64,000 nucleotides of DNA from Apostichopus japonicus (taxonomy: Eukaryota; Echinodermata; Holothuroidea; Aspidochirotida; Stichopodidae), in the NCBI RefSeq assembly GCF_037975245.1, contig NC_092579.1, forward strand, positions 16,826,178 through 16,890,177. The letters are read 5' to 3'. Shown in pieces: positions 1 to 13,094 of this stretch (positions are counted from its first letter, which is position 1; every line of letters begins with the position of its first letter). The notes beneath the pieces were generated by a model. That model had not been told where the DNA came from. It worked only from the letters and a program-made list of their open reading frames with translations, and did not search any database. Made by a program: the position numbers and the translations under genes.

Positions 1-3000
1 TTGTAACAAACTACAAAGTGACTTTTTCAACCATTTCAATTGGCTGCAGTACCACTAAGGTTTTGGTTTTCAAACCCAAAGAGAGAAGTCTTTTTTTTTT
101 AGGGTATAGCGTAACAATTTTGGGTCCGGTTTTGTCGGCCGGGTTCAGATAAGAAGAAGGTATCCAAACAGTTAGAAACAAAAAACTATCAGGTTTTGGT
201 GATCTGTTACCTTATTCTCTATTTCTTATTATTATATGTGTAAATAGTCTGGGTTTTGTGATAATATTTTGGTTACTAATTTATGTTTGTTTGAATGCTT
301 CATCGCTGTGACAACCATTCGTTGGCCCACGGTTATTATGGGCCAGAAGTGTTATATTGTTTCATATTTTCTAGTGGCTCACTTTGACATCAAAGCCACA
401 ATGGTGATGGTTTACCTTGTTCTGTTTAAGTGTATAATGCCTCACTGTTGTCTTAATTCAATTCTTTGAGGTTTCGAAATGGAGGGGGGCACTATGCTCC
501 TATGTGCTGGTACATATTAATATTGTGGTTGTAATGTAAGTCTATCATGGGTGTATACTAGGGTCTCATTAAATTTATAACAGGTCACTCTTTGTCCAAA
601 GTCAAGTACAGTATGCTGGTTGCTGTTGTCAGGCCTGGTGGTGAGAGGGGGACAAGGTGGTGAAAGGGGGGGGGGACCAGGCGGTGAGAGGGCAACCAGT
701 TGGTATGAGCTCCTGGGTCAAGGAAAATATGGATTTTGGGGTTGGGAAAATATTTGATAAATAATTTGTGTATTTCTCATTTTCATAATATACTAGTAAG
801 GAAAGAATAAAGAGTGCCAATATGGGGGTGGGGGGGGGGAGGGAAGAACGGGTGTTGACCTGATCATCCCAGGAGCCTGACCCAGCTGTTCACCCCTGTG
901 ACTGTGGTATCAATTTTAGTTTATGATGGGTTACTGTGGTCCTCATGTAAATAATACTCTGTAATAAAGACACAGTGGGCTTCGTAGTAGGACCGTGTTG
1001 GACCCTAACGTAAGTTTGTTACTAAGTCACTGTGGTCTCAAGTCACAAGTAATTTGAGAACCCATTTCTTATAGTCATAATGTAACGATATATCACCTTA
1101 GGGTTACATATAAGTTCATAATGGTCATTGCACATTTTGACTATTGATGAACTCTGTTACTGGATACAGTGATTGTCCATCACAGTCTGTTAACGAGCAT
1201 TCAGTCTTAGTCATGTGTCAATGGTTGGTTATTGCATTGTTCTATTTTACTGATTTGTTCTAGGTCACTGATAATGCAAATGGGTCACGTTATCTTGGAC
1301 GGGCGGGTCACCATTTTTGACCGGGGGTGTCTACGTTCACTACAGAGGTCATCTTGTTATTGTGATTGTGCCTGTCAGTGTAAGAGACAATATGTTTAAT
1401 AAAATAACTGTGGTTTTCACGTTTTGTGATTGGACAATTTGGCCTTTACCCATTTGGATTGATATGCATTGGCTCACTTTTGGGTTTCGTCCAATTTTTA
1501 CCCTGTTCGACGCTATGCATGGATGTTATAGATTATGTACCTTGTGTCCCCTATGTATCAGTGAGCAACAAGACCGCCCTCAACATGTTGTACAAAGCAT
1601 CTTGTCACTTGGCCTATTATTATTATTGTATGCAATGGACAAGTGATTTTTATGTTTGCCTTAACCCTGAAAATATAATTGATTTTGTCTCCTCTATTGG
1701 TGGTAGATGCCATAAATATTAATATTTGTACTTAACTGTTTGGCAAGAATACACAACCTGTAGTAAATAGCCTCTCAGGGGTCAGAAAAATTGTCCATAT
1801 TAAGTATAAATCATATTATAAAAATGTAATTCTGGAAATTCAGGTTGGTTAAGAAATGATAGTTTGCTTGTTGAGGGAGGAAAAAAAAGGCATTAAGTTT
1901 GTAACATTCAACGTCCAGGGACCATTATCCACGATTTGGTATCAAAGATTTTACCTTTTTTTTTACTATAATTTGAAACATCATTTGCCTAGTTTATATT
2001 GCTGAGTTTGCTTCCAAACATTGATAATGACCAATCAATGTGTGTACGTTTCAATATTTGCAAAAAAAACAAAAATCTTGTAAGTTAAAATTGAACTGGT
2101 TTGCAATTTTAATAAAAATATTAATAATGTATTTGACTATTTTGCTTGTTGGGACAAATTGCACGTACCATTCTGTTGTGACTAATTTCTGCAAGTTCAT
2201 TTTGCTTTTTTCAGCCTTCTATTAAATTTGATTGTATTTTGAGAATTTGCTTTGATGTTGAAGTAGTAAAAATTACTGAAGGAAATAAAACATAAGACCA
2301 AAAATAGAAAAAGAAGACAAAAAATAGGATAAAAAATAAAGACAAAAAAAAAAGTGAAGAAAGAGGAGCAAATACAAATGTTTGAACCTTTTCTCGTGAC
2401 TCAAAGTTACCAATTTGAAACTTAAGGTAAAATGGTTCTTGATTGGTTGTGCCGGTTCTAACATAGTTCCATCCCTGGTTGAATGGGTTTAATGTACGTT
2501 GAGTGACGTGGACTCGGTCTGTACCAACTAGGACCGAGTTGAAGGTTTCAAGCTGCCAATGATATGGTAAACTGAGTATGAAAACTAGTTTTGAAAGTAT
2601 CAGAATATCGTAATTCATTTTGAAGGATATGAGCACCATGTGCATAGTTGATTTGCTATGTCCATTATTTATGACAGACCAAGTTTTGAAGGGAAACTCA
2701 ACCCTTGCAAAAAAGGGTTGGGATCCATTGCAAATATTCTGATCAATATAATTTTGATTTTAACGAACCAGCTTTTGAAGGTGTGAAGCTTGTGTTAAAT
2801 ATCTGTAGTGTTTTTGATGTTTGTTGCAGTGTGTTCTGGTATAAAAGTGAGTGTGTTATAGATTCGTTTTGATGGATATGCATTTGTTTTAAATGTTGAG
2901 TGTCCCTTTAAATGTCCAGAAGTGATGTTTCTTTGTTGTTTTACTTTTCTTGCACTTTGTGTTTTAGAAAGTGGAAAAAGTGAAGTTCCTGTGAATTTGT

Positions 3001-3215
3001 GGTCTGTTTTAGTTTGGGGATATTGAGGATGTAACGAACGGAAAAAGGACCCCTTTAATGTAAAAAGATCAACTTCCTTTATGCTATGGTTCTTTACAGT
3101 AAGATAAGCTAAAAAAATTTCCTTATATGCTATTAGATTAAATATGATTTTAATCTGAGTGTGCCCATGCAGTTTATGTCTTTACTTCAATAAAGCTGAC
3201 TATGTTATTTACAGA
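1..3215 (+). other. Non-coding stretch, possible 3' UTR of an upstream + strand gene
   Basis: No exon of a recognised family was found on either strand. The + strand is visibly rich in G and T, a bias often seen on the sense strand of animal transcripts. An AATAAA hexamer lies at about 3,189-3,194, followed by a T-rich stretch. I infer that this could be the long 3' UTR of a gene entering from the left, but nothing in the window proves transcription. The short open frames here, such as 1,317-1,646 and the minus frame at 2,211-2,645, have low-complexity or unfamiliar translations and are treated as chance. Confidence 0.25.
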
Positions 3216-5660
3216 AAGGGCTATGTGGGATGTTGTAGAGTACTATTTACTCAACTGATTAACGATTCAAGTGGGCTAAAATCATGCGTCGTTTACATCC
3301 GTCATTTAGGCCTTCCACCGTGGACCTGTTAGAGGTAACCTAGTTCATAGGTATTCTTTACAGGTTTGGAAGAGAACTAAGATGTGATTTGCCTTATCAA
3401 TACTCTTGAGGAAAACTTGGCTGCGTTTGTTTTTTGGTAAGATGATGTTATTTTTGAGTGTGTGTAATGTTATCTTCATATTCAAGGTATTGAATACTTT
3501 CATGACTGGTATAGTCATTTGATTTTATTTGCACCTAACATATATCAAAATTCAAGTTTGTTGCTATTCTGTTTGAAAATGTAGTTAACAGAGAGTGGTG
3601 AGGTGAAGAGTTTGGTTCCTAGAGGGAGAAAGAGGGAGAGATGTGTAGAGAAAATCTTGTTGGTAGGAAGGTATTTCATTCACAAGATGCTGTAGTGTAG
3701 AGGGTTAATTTTGGTTCAGACAGGATTCTGTGCAAGAGGTTTGGTTCAAAGCTAGTAGTAGGGACAAGGGGGGGGGTGGAGGGTTTGGGGATTTGGTTCA
3801 AATAGTGCAGCATCTGTAAGGTCTTGCTTCACAGAAAGTATGTTTTGGTATACTATGTCAGCTCTGTGACAGATTAAAACTTAAAATTTTACGGTAGTTT
3901 TTGGGTAATTTTAGTAATCGTTTAGTAGTTTCTTCCATCCATGGCCAAGGGTAAAAATAATTAAATTGCCCTGATAATCTGCCAATCAGTCTTTTTTGGT
4001 CTCTGAGGTGATACACCAAAAGCCATTTCCTGTTCTTAGGAGTACCCAAGCAATCAACCACTCTTGGGTGCCAGTTTTTGTTTTCAATCAAAGTAAATAG
4101 CCCCAAAATTAACTCATGCATGCAAACCTGTTGCCACATGATAGATAAATACATCAGCAGATGTATAAAAGGTAGCGTGCAAAATGGCCCCTAGTTCTAC
4201 CCATAAAACCAGGGGCTACTTTTTTTACAGAGTGAGTCCACTGGTCCTGAATATAGGTGGGCAGGCGTCATTTCTGGAAGCTTATTGGTTAAGTTTCTAA
4301 AACAGACCAAACTTCCATCCATTTTGTACTCACAGTAGTTTTAGAAGGAATGTTCATGTGAAAATTTACAAGGTAACAGCTGTGGTCTCTATAGATCAGT
4401 ATTTGATCCAGTGTTTGGTCATGTGCCCTTGGGTGGGGTGGAGGGGGGGGGACCATTTGGGTAAATTTATGTAAGGTTTGTTAATAACCATTTGTGATTG
4501 TGTTTGGTGTTAAAGGCAGGGGGAGGTAAAATGAAAATTGTTAATAAATGGTATTAGACAAATAATTATAAGGTATTAATTGAATGCAGTTACCAGCAAG
4601 CGTGGTGTTATTCTGCATTTATAAGTATCGTAGGAGCTGCAGATCTCTTAGCTACATTGTCAACAAAGCAGCGAGAATTGCTAAAAGAACACGCTTCGAG
4701 TACCGTGAATTACTCAGATAAACATCCCCTACAAGGATTTCAGATTTATATTCAAATTATTATTCTCCTTATTTGTGCTGGCTTATGACATTTGCTTGCT
4801 CGATAGATATAAATAATTGCTTCATCCTCATTTGCATGAACCTGTTGCAGATTTATATCCTATTATGGCATTATTAGTTTTTTTTTCAGTTAAGATTTAA
4901 TAATACTAAATATTACATAACAAATAGACTGCCCAAGGGTTTTTGTGTTTTGGGGAAATACTAATAATTTATGGCATGTTAAACCATATATATATTCTGC
5001 TTATACTTAATTTATGTTGTAGTCGTAGAAACTCCTGCTGTTAGCGTACGTTACACGGTTGGCTGCGTGAATTCTTTTGGTGATAATACGTTGGATTCGG
5101 TTTCAACCTGTCATCTGAGAAAGCCTAATGCCCTGACACTGTTAACATGCTTGATTTAGCTGTGGTTGTTATGGTTTGCTTGAAAAGACTTATAATCATA
5201 TAGAAAATATATACGGGCAGGAAAAAATTTATACATATATGTCCTCTTTTTTGTTTCAATACTCTATAGGATTTTAGTAACAACTGATGTATTTTTTAGT
5301 AAAGTTGCAGCTTTTTGTAATAACCGAAATTGAAACAAAAGGTTGGGGGGGGGGGGGTGGAGGGCATATTGTTTGAAAATTTTACCTAGAAATAGCTTCA
5401 AAATTCCTTTAGCCTTCATGGAATGATCAACATGTTTACATGGTGTGATAAAAGAGAGTCCGAATAGAAACCAAAACCAGTGTGTAACTTTTTTATGTAT
5501 ATTTAAGTAGATTTTGTACAAATTGTAAACTTTGAGAATTTATTCAAAAAGGGAAAAAAAGGTTTTGTTTTTCATTAGCAAGACTATAAATAATACTTTG
5601 AAATACAGTGACCAAAAATGGGAAACAAGGGTTCCTATATATACAATGTAGGAGTAGGGC
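3216..5660. other. Unassigned non-coding DNA
   Basis: Still G/T-rich on the + strand, with poly-G runs near 3,768, 4,445 and 5,345. The minus-strand frame at 3,858-4,154 shows no recognisable domain. No gene, RNA or clear mobile element is seen. Confidence 0.4.
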
Positions 5661-5699
5661 TAAAGAAACCAAACGAATAAAAAAAAAAAAGCCTGAGAT

Positions 5700-8600
5700 G
5701 TAGCTATGTTCAATAATTATTGTTTATTGATCTGTATCTCTCTGCAGAACTTTAAATATAAACAGAATTAACCCAAGTAATCTGACACAAGATCAGGTAG
5801 ACAATATATGTTAATTAAAGTAGCAGTAATTTCTTTCAACTTCCTCAACAAAAAACTGGAATCAAAATCTCAATTATAGTCACCGGAATTACATCTTCTA
5901 CACAAGACATTACAAATGATCTGGAAAACATGAGTTGAAATTCCTCCTCAAAGAAAATAGGACTTAAGAAAATATTATTTCAATGTGTATTTTTCCCTTC
6001 TTAATATGCATTTTAGCAGGTACCACAATTTGCTGTAATAAAGTAACTTAGCACATTACAATTAAAGCAGCTTCTTCCCACTAATAAGACTTAGTGATTT
6101 CTGTGCAACAAATTTGACTGGTTGTCCATCTGACCAAGTTTTCACGAACATCATTTGAACTATGAACCTGTTTTTTTTTTTACAAGATCAATGTGCTACA
6201 GATGACTTGGATTACAACAAAGCAGTCCCCTAACACCAACCTTGAGAATAGTTTATGGTTTGGAAGAAAAAAGTGAACAACTGAACATGAGTAAAATATA
6301 TTTCAAGGTGTTATCATATATACTACTAATTATGTTAGCATCCTCTACCAACCATCGTATCGCACTTTGTACCAACCTGAAGCAATCTTCCTGTCATGAC
6401 ACTGAAGACTACGAATAATATTAATTACTTTACAATGGCAAGTCAGTGTTTAATATAACCATAGAATAGTCACACGGTGATCTTGTTCGTAGCCATCACA
6501 AAAGAGTTTCAAACTTTAACGGAACAAAATGTTTCAAACTACATATTGACTGATCTCAACAAACATACATATTGACTGATATCAACAAACATACATATTG
6601 ACTGATCTCAACAAACACATACATACTGATTGAACTTGTTACACACAGACAAATTGGGTGAACTTGTGACACATTGACTTAAATCAATACTCACACACAT
6701 ACATGCATTGATTGAACTCAACACAAAGGGTGAGGAACTCAACACACATACACATGAAGTATTGAGTGAACCCAATGCCCATACTGAGTTAACTCAACAC
6801 ACATACATGTATTGATTGAACCCAACATCAAGAGTTAACTTTACACATACACATGTTGTATTGAGTGAACCCAACACACAAACAGAGTTAACTCAAAGCA
6901 CACACAAAATGGGACTTCAATATTTAAAAGCTGCTTTTTGAGTTATTTTGATCAAGGTTACAACTGGAAAATAAAGTGTATGTCAAATTTTTTGGACATT
7001 TTTCAATTTGCTTTTTACATGAGATTGATACTAATAAACAAAAAACTGTCTGGGAGATGAAAATTCACTAAATGTTTACAAATTTAATGAAATCATTCAT
7101 AACATGCTCATTATACCTTCATTTGATGATGAAAAAAAGAAAACAAAAACTATCTAGGTCTTGGTTTGATGATGACCTTGTGTGGAGCTTAACCTCCATA
7201 GATTTGGTAAAATTATAGACCAAATATAAAGGCTCTCTTTAGGAGGTACATTATAACTGTAAAACCAATCACAAGTGTACTTTACATGCATGCAACATAA
7301 TATAACGCATAATTCTAAATGCTACCACAAATATTGGAAGCAGTTTGCAGGATATTTGGACAATGTCTAGCTATTCATAAGGATGCAATCTTGAGGTGAT
7401 TGATACTCTTGACATCTGGGTAATATTGTAGAGAAAAAAGACTAAAACTTTTTTTTTTAATGCAATTTCATTGAACGTTGCAATATTTTAACGTCTGTAA
7501 ATAAAACAAGTATAAAAAAAACTAAACACAAAACCACTGAGTTTGTGGATAATAGAGTTGCTATAGAACTATTTACAAAAGAATATCATTTATCATTTAT
7601 ATAATAAACAAGTTTGAAACATGTACATGTACATCTTCCAGAACTAAGACTAAATCAGTTATAAACTGTCTTAATTGTTTTGTTTTTTTATCAAAGCTTC
7701 ACACTCATTTTGATTAAGCATCGCATCTGTTCACTATGTGTGTATGATGAGATGTTCTTAAACAATGTTTCTTTCTTCTCCCAGAAATATGTTGATAGAC
7801 AGAAAACATATCGAACAACAGAACTCAAATTTGCCAACTTTTGCCAACTTTGCATTGACAAAAAAGTGAGCCAACAATCTTCTACTCATCCTCAATGTGG
7901 GCCCTGAAGGCCCTTTGCCAAAGCACACTAATATTCAGCCTCCTCTGAACACTGTTAGGTACAGTGAGAATTGTCTTCTCTCTCTGGCCTTATGCTTAAA
8001 CAGATGTTTCGCTCTTGGTCTGATAGATATTTGGCAACACCAGGGTTTAGGATAAACAGTTGATAAGTCTCTTGTTTCATATCTCAAAGGTCAGTAGTAA
8101 TGGACCCAAAGTTCAGCTTGCTACAAAATAAATGGTCAGAATTTTTCAAAATGCTAGTCCTAGAGGCTCCAATCCAATTATTTTCAGACGTAAAAGAAGA
8201 AGGGTTTAAATTAGACATTTACCATGTTTTAATAAAGCAAAACACTTTATGGGTGACACATAAAGTGTTTGTTGAAATCTAAGCAATCGTGATCAATACT
8301 ATGTGGCATATTTGCGGGCAAAACCGAGACCTATACATGATGTGACATTAATGTAACAAGCTAACAACATAATTTCTGTCTGAGCGCCTCTCAAAAAAAA
8401 AATCCTCAAAAAAACCCCCAGCGCATTGTGAAATACAAAGCCCTAAAGACCAATAAGAGTTCTCATGAAAATTTCTATAATCTCTGTCTACTTTTGAAAA
8501 CCACTTAAAACATCGGACCTACTGTATAGTTATCCACTGTATTCAATTATGTGACCACGAAAACAAACTCAAATACAAAAGACATTAAAACTAAATTTCT

Positions 8601-8816
8601 GAATAGTTTTTCTCCAATATCAGTAGAATGGACCTACATGAAGTACTGTATGAGGTTGACCCTTGACATGACACACTGCACTCTTGTCTCCTTGTTACTG
8701 TACTATCTCTAAACACATCCCTGTCCAATTCCAGGGACGGTACTGTACACAGCGCAAGACCTTAAACTGTTGTCCTAGTGAACAGCACAAACAGACCCAA
8801 GATCACTTCCACTTCG
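5700..8816 (-). other. Probable long 3' UTR of the Josephin gene
   Basis: No coding exon is seen between the Josephin stop codon at 8,817 and about 5,700. The + strand here is A/C-rich, so the minus strand is G/T-rich, the opposite of 1-5.6 kb and as expected if this part is transcribed leftward. TTTATT at 5,723-5,728 is an AATAAA signal on the minus strand and would place the mRNA end near 5,700. The extent is inferred; other AATAAA-like sites exist closer to the stop. Confidence 0.35.
6530..6910. repeat. Degenerate minisatellite, units of roughly 24-45 bp
   Basis: Imperfect tandem copies share a core of the kind ATTGA-TGAAC-CAACACAC. The first units (6,540-6,620) are nearly identical, alternating ACATATTGACTGAT with CTCAACAAAC; later ones drift in length. 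It lies in the stretch inferred to be the Josephin 3' UTR. No coding role is seen. Confidence 0.7.
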
Positions 8817-9111
8817 TCAGGTCTGTAAGGTCCAGGTGCCTGCCTCCACCGCCTCTGATGGAACCACTAGGAGAAGTTCGCAGCCCTTATGTTTCAGTTT
8901 CGTCTCGAGGAATGTCCTCAAGTCTGCGGCAGAACCGATTTCAGATGGCTTGCTCAGTTTTGAGTCCAGATTGTAGTAAACACCCTGCACTTGTCTGACA
9001 GCGATCCAATGTTTGCGCCGGAGCGGAACGCTGACGAACCCAAATTGCAATGGCGATAAAATGTTCAGGATGAAACCCCTAATATTGGAAAAGTTGAGAT
9101 CTTTCATGCTC
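8817..9111 (-). CDS. Josephin gene, last coding exon
   Basis: The acceptor follows a pyrimidine-rich tract ending CTCCTCAG on the minus strand. The exon encodes residues 82-178: [12 protein letters not shown] with the catalytic His, VYYNLDSKL and the C-terminal [10 protein letters not shown] strand, then a short tail and a TGA at 8,819-8,817. The open frame runs on upstream of the acceptor, but that part has no Josephin similarity and is intron. Confidence 0.93.
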
Positions 9112-10245
9112 CTGAGGAGGGGAAGAAAAAACATTGAAACAAGTCCTTGTTGAGATATAATTGGAAAATGAAACCAACTAGCATAAAAAATATTAAAAAA
9201 AACATTTGTTACTGTTGAAAGCACTTAAGGGACTTCAGGGTATTATCTCTCTGGGGAAAAAGGTGATAAACCTTTTCGAGCCACCTCACACTTGCAATTT
9301 GTTGATACGAGTCATGACTCCTAACAACACTGGTACAATGTATGTCCTATGAAAGTGTTTAAAGCGGATACCATGGCCAGGAGGAAAACAAGCAAGTACT
9401 ATTTTAAGTAGACCAAATTTTAGGCAATACACTTTTCCATGACTGTTAGACATTTTCACTCCTCAATTACTATTCCAGAACTGGAATGGACTTATCAAAT
9501 TTCTGTGACATTTCCATTTTTGAACTGCATGTTACCATTCCTCATTTTGAAAGTACACTGGAAGAAAAGACCAGGAAGCTCACATCATGTAGTTCATAAA
9601 GTGAGCTGACATCGTTCTTCAGTGAGAACTACAGTATACATAAAATGAATCTGACTCACTTTCGTTTATCCCACCAAATGGCCTCGCACTGCTTGCTTTG
9701 TACTGCTTTCATGATGACATTAACATCGTAGTTTCCCAGACCTAGCATGCTCCTGTGAGGATTCACCATAGAGCCAGGTGACAATCTTAAAGAAAGAAAA
9801 AATATTGCAGTAGTTACATCTCAATGATAAAACTGTACCTTGAAAAATCAATTGATAAAATTCAAATCATATAAAAAAATATGATCCGCCCACTTCAACT
9901 TTGAAAGACAGCTTACAATTAAGAAATAAATACTAAATCAACTTCCTAACAGCCTGAGCCCTTCATCTGGTTTCCTATTCTGACATGGAAATACTATGAA
10001 TATTCATATCCTATGCAGATTTTAAATTACTCAAGTATATACAATAAGTCACCCTTCAGGTGTGTAATAAATATAGAATTGCCAGTTAAGTAGTATTAAG
10101 GCAACAAATCATAATAACAAAAGACTTACCCCTGACATAGCTCATCTAAATGTTGTTTGCTGAAAGCATTCTCATCCTGGAAAAGATTGTTGAGTGCATG
10201 CAGAGCACAAAGCTCCCACTTTTGTTTCTCGTGATAAATCGACAT
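8817..10245 (-). CDS. Josephin-domain deubiquitinase, JOSD1/JOSD2 type, three coding exons
   Basis: Complete coding region on the minus strand: exon 1 at 10,245-10,130, exon 2 at 9,785-9,660, exon 3 at 9,111-8,817; 537 nt, 178 aa. All junctions are GT-AG and phases match (2, 2). The protein is one Josephin domain, a cysteine protease fold that removes ubiquitin. Visible motifs are [10 protein letters not shown] with the catalytic Cys at about 13, [18 protein letters not shown] at 47-64, the catalytic His of KHW at 115, and YYNLDSKL with the third catalytic residue at 130. LCALHALNN is the family hallmark. The length suits the stand-alone Josephins and lacks the UIM tail of ataxin-3, so this is JOSD1/2 and not ATXN3. 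The start is the only Met ahead of the Josephin motif. JOSD1 and JOSD2 act at the plasma membrane and in the cytosol in mammals; I cannot say which is the closer orthologue. Confidence 0.93.
9660..9785 (-). CDS. Josephin gene, coding exon 2
   Basis: Preceded by an AG acceptor after a T-rich tract and followed by a GTGAGT donor (plus positions 9,654-9,659). Encodes about residues 39-81, including [15 protein letters not shown] and IWWDKR, all conserved in JOSD1/2. Phase 2 to 2. Confidence 0.92.
10130..10245 (-). CDS. Josephin gene, coding exon 1
   Basis: Encodes Met1 to the split Gly39, including the catalytic Cys region [10 protein letters not shown]. On the minus strand the exon is followed by a consensus GTAAGT donor (plus positions 10,124-10,129). 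It ends in phase 2. Confidence 0.92.
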
Positions 10246-10730
10246 CTTAACAGTTCTTCTTCATCAGTTTAATGGAAAATTTACAGAACTGGACGACAAA
10301 TCAAGATGGCATACTTTTCGAGCAGCACCAGAAAAAACCAGAATGCTGTATCAGCAATGTTTTCCTTTGAGATTACCCAGACCTATATCCACAGGTAAAA
10401 CCTTGGCAAATGTTTCCAGTAGAAGTACAGTAGGCCTACTGCCTACAATGGCTGTCACCGATATACAGTAACAAGGGTGAGGAATGGTTGAAGAAGAATT
10501 CTCCTCTTTGTTACAGTTTCAACTTTGAAACTGAAATACTATAGTGTAGCTATGGTTCCTGCTCTTTATATAGTTCATGCTTTATAATTAGCCGTGCTAC
10601 CCATTGTTCTCTTTATACAGTAACTGAATTACAATGGAGCATCACAAAACATGGATCTCTAACTCTGAATAACAAAAAAGAATGATTCCAATATGGCAAT
10701 GCAAGGAGGTCAAACTATATGTCCGAACCT
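10246..10730 (-). other. Probable 5' UTR of the Josephin gene
   Basis: There is no obvious acceptor between the start codon and about 10,730, where the minus strand reads TTGTTTCTTTCAG, a good acceptor. I infer a mostly untranslated exon of about 480 nt here plus one or more non-coding first exons further right. No core promoter could be assigned. Confidence 0.3.
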
Positions 10731-12540
10731 GAAAGAAACAAGAATAAAAAATGAACATGAAAATGATTGAAATCCACATGTTTCATCTTGGCATACTGAT
10801 ACTGTAGTCTTTTATATGCCTAGGTACCATATTTCTACGGTTGCCAGATTGGTCAAAGTTACTGTATGTAAGCCAAAATTCCTTAGCTACAATAAACATT
10901 GGCCCCATTATATACATTCTTCAAAAAATCTTCTCCTTAATTGGAGATTCGGCCCCATTTACTTTATTCCTAGACAGTGAGGAATGTTCAATTAGACAAT
11001 TAATAGCATGTCACAATGAGGAGGAATGTTTCTGAAGCTCACAGGGGTTAAAAAATGAGTTCATATATTTAAAAACATGAGACCATTATTTGAATTCTTG
11101 CACATTGAGGGGGTCAATACTGATTCACCTGAGACAGAATCCAAGTGTTAACAAGGATTTACTGATGAGAATTCTCAACTTTGATATGCATATATACGTG
11201 TATGAAGTCCTGCTATTGTATAATTTGGCCAAAAAAATTAGAATAATTTGACAACACTAACTTAGTTGGGTTTCAACGATATTTTATAGACACAGACTAC
11301 TTTTGATAGACAGTGTAATACTTTTGAAAATGCATCATCTCTTTTACTCATTTGTATTTCGACAAATGCCAACGATTGTAGATGACATAGCAGATAACAC
11401 TTACAGGCCCTGTTCCAGAAGGATGGGTAATCATGTTGCACAATTTAGTAACTGACGTTGCTGAGGAATCAGCAAACTTGCCTGTTATTTTCATGCTATT
11501 GTAAAAATTTAGCACAATATGAAAGGACCTTTGCTTGCCAGCCTTAGCCTGAGGGCATTACTGCAGCGATAACTTTTAACCGTAGGCTTCACAACAATAC
11601 CTATTGCTACTGTAGGCTACTTATATTTATACTGATACAGTGATACTGATAGACATAACAATAGCATGGTATAACTAAGCAGCGATATCCTAATTGGGTT
11701 ACTACTTAGGCCAATTGATGCCTGGCTGAATAGACCAATATAGGTCCACTCTCTGAGTAATAGTTTCATATTCATAGAGTGAGTGTTACCTTTATCATTT
11801 ACGATCTCTATAACTACAAACCTCGACAATTAAGAACATCAGTCTAACTAGCCTAGCCTAACTACAATAGTACAATACCAAGTTACCAAGGCAAAGTTGA
11901 AGGCATACTCTACTATTGAAAAATTGAAAAATACAAAATGACCATGGCCTTTCTTTCTCTCTGTTTTACCGGTCGAAAGGTCTCGTAACATCCGAAGGTC
12001 TTGTCAAACAAGGATATAAGGAATTAGTATCACACTGTGTAGCCTACGTAACCGCAACACTCGCAGCGACAGAATGACACCTTAATTGACATGTACACAC
12101 TACGGATAGGCCTCTGTCGTTTGATCCTAATGATGGAACGCCAAACGAGTAAAATCAAAACCACTAACAACTTCAATTTAATTGTTGGTTACACCATGGA
12201 GGTAAAAACAGATAATTACCAAAGGTATGACGTCGGAATGAGGAGGGGCACATGCGGGCTTTGTGAAAATGATTCCTGAAGGTACTCAACAGGCAGTCTC
12301 CAGAGTCAATTAGGAGGAATACGAAACATACATTTGATCATTGTATCACTTGCCACTCCTTTCCACTTTCCACCAAGGTTCTAACTGAATTTCGTGGTGT
12401 AATTCCCCCAGTAAGCAAAACGTTGGGTTGCAGGATCAGGGATACCCCTCCCACTTTCAAAATGGTGATGCTAGTGTCCCATCCTACGCCTACGGCTTAA
12501 CGTTCGAATGTTACATGGTGAACAAAGGATTGTTTCATCA
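10731..12540. other. Non-coding DNA between the Josephin gene and the transposon-rich region
   Basis: Short open frames at 10,841-11,035, 11,617-11,829 (minus) and 12,091-12,279 show no domain, signal or repeat pattern. It may hold the Josephin promoter and first non-coding exon. Nothing definite is seen. Confidence 0.4.
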
Positions 12541-12544
12541 CTAC

Positions 12545-12725
12545 ACGAATACGTTAACCATATCTAATACATATAATAATTCTACATAATCGCCAAAACG
12601 ACCAACTTGCGAAATTTACACAAAGCTATATAATTGGAGTAACGAGAGTACAGTGACCTGTTATTTTTTTTTTTCGTAATTCGCACGATAATGAGTTATC
12701 GGTAACTTCCTTCGATTCATCATTC
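12545..12725 (+). repeat. Third, diverged copy of the receptor-gene upstream sequence
   Basis: The stretch resembles 16,060-16,185 (block A) and 24,475-24,600 (block B): an AT-rich lead-in, then TTCTACATAATCG, CCAACTTGCGAA-TTTACA, a CTATA-AATTGGA-TAACG segment and ATGA-TTATCGGTAA in the same order. It is clearly more diverged than A is from B. The similarity covers only part of the 5' flank of the receptor gene, and no receptor exon follows before the transposons. Read as a relic of an older duplication. Confidence 0.6.
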
Positions 12726-13094
12726 AAGTTTTAGCTCAGCCGAAAGCTTTCAGTTGAGCTAATTAATTGAGAGATCGTGTGATTCTGTCGAAATTCTGTG
12801 CCATTTTGCCAGTGTTTGATTGAGTGCCGTGTCGTCATTATTCATTCGATTTGGCAGAACTTTAGTGAGTGGTTTGTGTGAGTTAATTTTTCAAATTTGC
12901 GATCATATTTAATGAATTCGAAGGTCACTGGAGGCCACGAGCGCTCATTTTCTGAAAACGTCATATAAACTACTCCTCCTAGAGCGTTCCAAATAAGTTG
13001 ATGAAATGTGGGATATGACGTTTGAATGGTGTTGAACGTTGTTCATGAAAAAATATTTTTGTCTTCATGTGAGGGCCCAAAACAGGACCTTCTG

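Noticed and set aside
2211-2645. Minus-strand 144-aa frame with a Phe/Leu/Ser-rich C-terminal part
   Set aside because: The hydrophobic part is the complement of an A-rich run (AAAAATAGAAAAAG type); no family signature is seen.
9112-9224. Upstream part of the minus-strand frame that contains the Josephin last exon
   Set aside because: Lies before a strong acceptor and lacks Josephin similarity; exon 2 joins correctly at 9,111.
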